From Nageia nagi (taxonomy: Eukaryota; Pinophyta), in contig JBITNC010000001.1 in assembly GCA_050084985.1 (NCBI GenBank), positions 158,472,001 through 158,536,000 on the forward strand: a DNA stretch of 64,000 bases. Direction: 5' to 3'. The translations under genes were made by a program, and so were the position numbers. Below the pieces are notes generated by a model. It worked only from the letters and a program-made list of their open reading frames with translations. It was not told the DNA's origin and did not search any database. This document shows positions 57,896-64,000 of this stretch, piece after piece (the stretch's first letter is position 1; every line of letters starts with the position of its first letter).

Positions 57896-59752
57896 AACCA
57901 TTTCTGAATTAACTTCTAATCTACCAAGATCTCAAGAAGACACTCACAACATCAACATAATAACACAATAACACAAACCAATCTCATAGTGAACACAAGA
58001 TTTAAAGTGGTTCCTCCCTCCTTGGGAGTACATCCACTAACTAAAATCTTCTTATTCTCAAGAATCTCTCTTAAAAAATATTTTCTCTCTCTCCAAACCT
58101 TGAGCCTATAGTGAAAATTACTTCCAAATTGTACAAATACAAGAGAGAGGTACCTCTCTATTTATAAGAAGAAACCCACTCTTTAACCTCCCTTTAACCC
58201 AAGGGTAAGATTAAATATATTTCTATATTTAATCCCTTTCCTATTTTTATTTTTTTAATACTTTAGAGTATCTAAAGATACTTTAAGTATCAAGTAAATT
58301 TACATTAAAAAGAAATATTACATAATATTACATTACAAATTAAACACTCTCCCTTAATGTAATATTGGGATAAAGTGTAGAGAAAAGAAGAAAGAGAGAG
58401 TTCTTCTCCATAGAGATATGAGTGGAGATGAGAAATTTTACATCATTGAAAAATAAGTAAGATCTTAGTTTGACACTCACTATAATACCATTTGATAAAA
58501 TAGTGTACAATACAATCATTAACCATGATTGGTTTCATCGTAACGTGTAGTCGATCAACACTGAGTTGACATGTGAGCCTCCATGAGCCTACCCACTTGA
58601 AGTAAGTAACTTGCATTCTCAAGATAAAATTTGCAAGCTATAAGCAACTGATAAATAATATTAGTTATATAAATGATATAAATATTCATATCAATCACAA
58701 GATAAATGAACTAAGTGATATCATATATAAACTACTTAATGATGCACTATAAGTCATCATGAAGATGCCAAGCCAATACTCATAGTCATCTGCTATATAT
58801 TAGAAACATTTATTAATTAAAAAATAAAAAAAAAGAGCATATGCACATATGAATCACTCACATATGAATAACCAAATAGTGCCAACAAACACATACTAAT
58901 TCCTCATATAGTGATAACAGAAACCAAAATGTACCATGAGTTCTTCACACAGAGTGAATTAACCATGAAGGTGTACATTTAAGATCAACACCATACAATA
59001 AAAATATCTTCCTAAGGATGAAGTTGTCATCATAAATATAAATTCAACATAGGAATTCAGACTTCACTCCCCCTTGAGGACAACTTTACTAACCATACGA
59101 AAATTTCAAAGTGTGCACAACAAAGTTTCTTAAAGCAGTCTAGTGAATAAATCATGAGAGTAAAAGTCAGATGAAAAGAGCTGTAGTTATTCCATCAATA
59201 ACTTTATCACTAATATAATGTGCTTGGATTTGTAGTGAACTATAAGTCATCACTAAGATTCTAAGCCCATACTTATAGTCACCTAATAAGCAATGTATAA
59301 TCAAAGTATACAAATAAAACATAGTGCTCAATAACTTTATTAATAAGGAAGAAGTTACAATGGATTCAACAAGAATTCAACCTTTACTCCCTTTTTAAAG
59401 GTAATTTGTCATACTTGAAAGTAATATCCTTAATTCCTACAACATACCTCAAAATTTTATTAACTGAATTGAGGTGCGAAACATACAACTTTTGCATAAA
59501 GCAAGCCATCAAATTGATAGCAAAGGTAAGATCTATCTTGTAAATAGTCAAATAAAGAAGACTACCAATTAGTTTCCTGTAAGCTGTAGCATCTGCCAAT
59601 TGAGAGTTGGAACTAAGAGATAAAGTGATTTTAGGAGAGATTAGAATTGCAATAGGTTTTCATTCCTCCATTCCAAACTTTTGCAAGATATTTGAGATAT
59701 ACTTAGATTGACTAAGATAAGTATAATCCTTGTAGTGGTACACTTGTATACC
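57896..59752 (-). mobile_element. Copia-G: 3' end of a copia element
   Basis: A 451-bp 3' LTR (57896-58346; minus strand TGTTTAATTTG...CA), polypurine tract (TTAAGGGAGAG, 58347-58357), a 3' UTR with the shared motifs (58850-58945), and RNase H and late RT remnants up to 59752, where the 3' LTR of Copia-H is inserted. The remainder would lie beyond the window, past Copia-H. Confidence 0.82.
59050..59752 (-). pseudogene. Copia-G RNase H region, rearranged
   Basis: The open frame 59599-59384 reads MADATAYRKLIGSLLYLT, DLTFAINLMACFM and VNKILRYVVGIKDITFKYDKLP, then breaks. The stretch 59240-59395 is 3' UTR-like (AACTATAAGTCATCACTAAG), out of place, with RNase H end sequence below it to about 59080. 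An internal duplication or deletion has scrambled this copy. Confidence 0.72.
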
Positions 59753-60252
59753 TAAAGGAACTAATACTTTCAAGATAATTTCTAATCAACCAAGATCACA
59801 TGAAAGCTATCAATTCACATCTAACTATCACACAAAGTAATTTCATAAAGATAACACAAGATGTAAGTGGTTCCTTCAACTAAGAGTACATCCACTAACT
59901 AGATATTTACTTCAATCACAAATACAACTCTCTTATAATTCTTCCAATATCAAACCCTACACTTCTATCCTATAGAATAACTTTACTCTATAATTGATGT
60001 CTAATTATAAATAAGAAGCTTTTTATTTATAGGCCAAAATCTCTCTTTGGATCACCCTTTTATCCAATGTACAAAAGTATGACATGCACATCCTTTTACC
60101 CAAGGCGCATGCTCATGACATGGAGTGTAACAAAAGTTACATTATCATATTTACTAAAATACTTAAGGTATCAAATGATACCCTTAATTATTAGTGAATT
60201 TACATAGAATATTTAATACAACCTTTACAATAATGCATTATACATTCCAACA
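59753..60252 (-). repeat. Copia-H 3' LTR
   Basis: 500 bp; minus strand starts TGTTGGAATG at 60252 and ends AGTTCCTTTA. Polypurine tract TTAAGGGGGAG at 60253-60263. Confidence 0.88.
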
Positions 60253-60263
60253 CTCCCCCTTAA

Positions 60264-61085
60264 TGCAATATTGGGATAGAGTGACTAAGAGAGAACAAGA
60301 AGAGAAAGTAAGAGAGTTCTTCTCCAAATAGATACAATTAAGATAAGAACTTTTTACATATTTGTGAAGTAAAAAAGATCTAATTTAAGACTCACTACTT
60401 TTCCAAATACAATCATTAACCATAATTGATTTCAATATACATGAAGTAGTCATCCAACTAGAAGTCATAAAGAGTCTTCAAGGGCCTGCATACCTGAGGT
60501 AAGTAACCTATAATCTCAAAAGAACTTGCAAGTCATTAGCAACTCAAATAATAAGATCAGTTAGGTGCATCATATTCATATCAACAAGGATATATGAATT
60601 ACACAAATGCCATCATGAACTGATCAATGGTACACTATAAGTCATCACGAAGATGCCATACCAAAAACTTATAGTCACATACTATATATAAAATATGTGT
60701 TGATTATCATTTCAAAATAGAGGATGCACATATGAGTTCCTCATATATGGATGACTAAACAATGCCAAAGGACACATAAAAGTTTCTCACATATAGATAA
60801 TTGAACAGTGCTAGATTAACTAAAAAATAGAGTATGCACATATGAGTTCCTCACATATGGATAATTGAATAGTGCCAAAAGACCCATAAGAGTTTCTCAT
60901 GCATGGATAACTAAATAGTGCAAGATTAGCCAATTTATATAACAAGTTCCTCATGCAGAGTGAACTTACCATGAAAGTGTACAATAAAATCAACACTATA
61001 CAACATAAATCTTGTTAGGGTTGAAGTTGTTATCACAAACATGAATTAAACATAAGAATTCATACTTCACTCCCCCTTGAGAGCA
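60264..61085 (-). other. Copia-H 3' UTR with repeats
   Basis: Contains at least four copies of a GAGTTCCTCACATATGGATAA-like unit near 60735, 60785, 60845, 60888 and 60945, spaced about 45-60 bp, the fullest version of the 3' UTR repeat seen in this family. The AGTGCACTATAA-like segment is near 60627. Confidence 0.8.
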
Positions 61086-61800
61086 ACTTCACCAACCTAA
61101 TAGCATCCCTAAGCTCATAGAATTAAGCTTTCAAGAGGAGCTTGGTGAACAAATTAGTGAAGTTCAAAGTGGATGGATAATACTCCAAGTGTATGATACC
61201 ATTAAGAACCTTCTCCTTTATAAAATGGGCATGGATTTCTATATGTTTTGTTCTTTGATGAAACATTAGATTATTAGCCAAAGAAATAGCTAACTAATTA
61301 TCTGAAGAGATCAATGATGAGCCACCTTGCTTATACCCAATTTCTTTCAGAAGATGGTTTAACCAAATGGCTTCTTAGGCTATAATAGACATGGTATGAT
61401 ATTCAATTTCTATAGTAGAAAAAGAAATAGTAGGTTGCTTCTTAGAAGCTTAAGAGATAGCACCTGAACCAATGCTAAACACATACATAGAGGTTGACTT
61501 CCTGTCATCTTTATCTCCACCATAGTCAAAATATGAGAATCTAGAGAGAACAAATGATGGTAATTTAGAATACTTGAGAGCAAGATCCTTAGTCCCTACA
61601 ACATACTTTAAGATTTGCTTAACAACATTGAGGTGCTCAATATATGGCTTTTGCATGAATCATTCCATTAGATTCATTGCAAAGATAATATTTGGCCTGG
61701 ATATAGTCAAATACAAAAGACTACCAATTAATTACCTCTAAGTTATAGCATTAGCTAACTAAAAGTTGGAGTTTAAAAAATAGTGGTTCTAGGAGAGACT
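61086..61800 (-). pseudogene. Copia-H RNase H region
   Basis: The open stretch 61656-61450 reads MQKPYIEHLNVVKQILKYVVGTKDLALKYSKLP, FSYFDYGGDKDDRKSTS and FSIGSGAIS. It continues below with stops to the FTKLLLKA-like end near 61120. Confidence 0.85.
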
Positions 61801-62750
61801 AGGATTGCAGCATATCTACACTCCTTCTTTCCAAACTTTTGCAAAATTTTTGATATATACTTAGATTGATTGAGGTAAGGACAAATACTTAGATTGATTG
61901 AGGTAAGTACAATCCTTGTATTGATACACTTGCATTCCAAGATAGTAGTGCAAGAGACCAAGATCAATTATTTCAAATGTTACCTTAAGTTTTGATATGC
62001 ACTCTTGAATGATTTCATCATTATTCTCAGTAATCAAAAGATCATTCACATAAAGGAGAATCAATACCACATCTTTTTCTTGATTGAGCACATATACATT
62101 AGAGTTAGAAAAGCACTTAAAGAATTCAATGTCTGCAAAGTACCCTAAAATCTTTCTGTACTAGGCTCGAGGTGCTTGCTTAAGTCCATACAAAGACTTC
62201 TTTAGCTTGCATATAAAGGACTCTTTGCCTACCATAATAAACCCTTCTAGTTGATTCATGAAGACTTCCACATCTAAGTTGCCATTAAGAAATGCACTTT
62301 TGACATCAAGTTGAAAAAATTTCCATATTTGAGCTATAGAAAGATCAAGGATAACTCTCACAGTAGGCATCTTTGCCATGAGAGCAAAGGTTTTCTCATA
62401 ATACACATTATATTTTTGAGCAAAACCTTTAGCTACTAACCTTACCTTGTATTTCTCAATATTTTCAATTGAATTGAATTTGACCTTATAGATCCTCTTA
62501 TTTCCAATCACATTCTTATCATTGGGATAAGAAACTAAGTCCCAAATTTTATTTTTCATAAGCATCTCATACTCCATCTCATACTCCACTTTCATGGCTT
62601 CCATCCAACACTCATGCTTAGAAGCTTCTTTGAAAGTTGAGGGCTCATGGTTGTTGTCAATCTTGGTAATTAAAGATTTATTCAAGGTCATGCTCCTTGT
62701 TACCCTTTATATTGGAGAATTTTGTTCCTAAGATGACTTTTCTATATTAA
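61801..62750 (-). pseudogene. Copia-H reverse transcriptase
   Basis: The longest frame (62691-62161, 176 aa) carries MTLNKSLITKIDNNHEPS, KEASKHECWMEAMK, KNKIWDLVSYPNDKNVIGNK, VAKGFAQKYNVYYEKTFA, DVKSAFLNGNLDVEVFMNQ and KSLYGLKQAPRA, then a stop. The next frame (62091-61861) has LYVNDLLIT, so the second Asp region of YVDD is changed to YVND, which would abolish polymerase activity. A 28-bp tandem duplication at 61858-61913 shifts the frame after LGMQVYQ. Confidence 0.88.
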
Positions 62751-62757
62751 TATGCAA

Positions 62758-63540
62758 CTAGCTAGGGGCAACTAAAGAATCATCTGAATCATCAACATCC
62801 TTTTTAGAAGTAGATTCTTTAGGAAGTTCATTGAACTTTACATCCTTTGAAATGAACACTACTTTATAGGTTGAAGAGTAGAGCTTGTAGCCTCTATACT
62901 GACTATCATAACCCATAAAGATGCATTTTTTAGCTTTTTTGTCTAACTTCTTCCTTTTCTTAGAAATAATGTAGAAGAAAGCTTCACAACCAAACACCCT
63001 AAGGTGAGAAATGTTAGATTTTCTTTTTGATCATGCCTCAAAAGGAGTTTTAATCTAAATAACTTTTGTGGGACACCTATTCAAGGTGTAAATAGTAGTG
63101 CTAATAGCTTCACCCATAAGAACTTAGGAAGATTACCCAATATGCATCTATCCATCTCCATAATTATTCTATTTTTCTATTTGAAAACATTGTTCTGCTA
63201 AGGAGTGTATGAAATTGTAAATTGCTTCTTAATTCCACACTTAGGATAATATTCATTGAACTCATTACTATTATATTCTCCCCCATTATTTGATATCAAC
63301 ATTTTGATTTTAAGATTAGTTTGATTCTTAAAAAAGGCCTTAAAGATCTTAAAACTATCAAAAGTTTGATCCTTGTACTCAAGTAGATATCCAAAGGTCA
63401 TCCTACTAAAGTCATCAATGAAGGTCAAGATGTAAGATTCTCCCCTAAGTGACTTAGTCTGAAATGGACCCATGAAATTTGGATGCACAAGTTGAAGAAG
63501 TTGAGATGCTCTTATTGCCTTATCTTTTTTAAACTTTTAT
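62758..63540 (-). pseudogene. Copia-H integrase
   Basis: The open frame 63488-63198 starts at HPNFMGPFQTKSL (first catalytic Asp reads Asn) and includes YILTFIDDFSRMTFGYLLEY and ISNNGGEYNSNEF, where the second Asp also reads Asn (family SDNGGEY). After a stop the RKNR block lies near 63170. The tail 62997-62758 reads FGCEAFFYIISKKRKKLDKKAK, YDSQYRGYKLYS and FNELPKESTS. Confidence 0.86.
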
Positions 63541-64000
63541 CTATGCATCTTACCAAGAATACACTTCTCGCATAAACCAATTGAAGGAGAAATTGAAGGC
63601 AAACCTTCCACAAGTTCTTGGTATTTCATGAATTGAATACTATTATGGTTAAGATGCCCTAAATGATGATGCCAAAGATTACTTTTAGAACATACAATAG
63701 AAGCAAAACACATTTTTGATAAAACTTGATCCATAATGTAAAGGTTATCTTTCACTTATCCTTTAACCAAAGTGGTAAGTCCTTTCTTAATGCACCAGGA
63801 TTGAGAGTTAAACTCAAAAGAGTACCCTTTTTTAGCAATTTGGATCATGAAGAGAAGGTTCATCTTTAACTTAGAAATATAGAGAACATTTTCAAAAACC
63901 CTTTAGTGAATTATCACACTCTTAATTCTTTGGAATTCAAGGGTAGAGTTATCACCTATCATAACTGCATCCTTATTATACTTGTGAAACTTCTTAAACT
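63537..64000 (-). pseudogene. Copia-H GAG-pre-integrase and end of protease
   Basis: The frame 63755-63537 reads NLYIMDQVLSKMCFA, NLWHHHLGHLNHNSIQFMK and LCEKCILGKMHR, with the His and Cys zinc ligands kept. Above it, to the window end, lies the LFMIQIAKKGYSFEFNS-like end of protease and the VIIGDNSTL region. Confidence 0.82.

Larger units (their letters stand above)
59753..64000 (-). mobile_element. Copia-H: copia element, 3' part, running off the window
   Basis: 3' LTR 59753-60252, then 3' UTR, RNase H, RT, integrase and GAG-pre-integrase in correct minus-strand order, continuing past 64000 in protease. It interrupts Copia-G at 59752. The left flank ATACC (59748-59752) should recur after its 5' LTR outside the window. 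Confidence 0.88.

Overview
The window is nuclear DNA from a seed plant. It is very AT-rich and contains no complete, intact protein-coding gene. The content is layered, decaying Ty1/copia LTR retrotransposons, with older Ty3/gypsy and LINE remnants, pieces of PPR (pentatricopeptide repeat) genes, PPR-derived tandem arrays, and one 5' fragment of a phi-class glutathione S-transferase gene. Long retention of 8-10% diverged LTR pairs, multi-level nesting and abundant PPR debris would suit a large, slowly purged genome such as a gymnosperm. That placement is inference; the sequence does not prove it.

Layout. 1-500: end of a Ty3/gypsy integrase (+). About 1330-4390: a broken coding region of unknown family on the same strand. 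4455-10385: Copia-A (-), cut off in its reverse transcriptase. 12190-13180: array of about 134-bp units derived from a PPR motif, followed by a roughly 650-bp module. 13830-15340: copia RT and LINE RT scraps (-). 17551-18650: a CACTA-like element that appears to carry a PPR gene fragment. 18780-21490: a LINE with a second LINE inserted in it. 21673-21966: two correctly spliced-looking GST exons (-). 24150-31292: Copia-B (+), structurally complete with matching 497-bp LTRs and a 5-bp target-site duplication, but with its RT deleted. 32515-33332: gypsy integrase (-). 33333-42250: a second PPR-satellite locus split by Copia-C (33793-41277, -). 44835-49175: Copia-D (+), 5'-truncated. 49870-56640: leader of Copia-E (-) split by Copia-F (50555-55635, -), which is rearranged inside and carries a MITE-like insert in its 3' LTR. 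56690-57895: third PPR plus satellite locus, interrupted by Copia-G (57896-59752, -), itself interrupted by Copia-H (59753 to beyond the window end, -).

The eight copia elements share gag-pol organisation, a very long leader (about 1.8-2.5 kb), a tRNA-Met-type primer site in most, and a long 3' UTR with repeated CATATG-containing motifs. Their LTRs fall into a ~500-bp type (A, B, F, H), a ~480-bp type (C, D) and a ~451-bp type (G). All examined copies carry stops, frameshifts or lost catalytic residues, so none looks autonomous. The most interesting pattern is the repeated association of PPR-gene fragments with tandem arrays and transposon-like ends.
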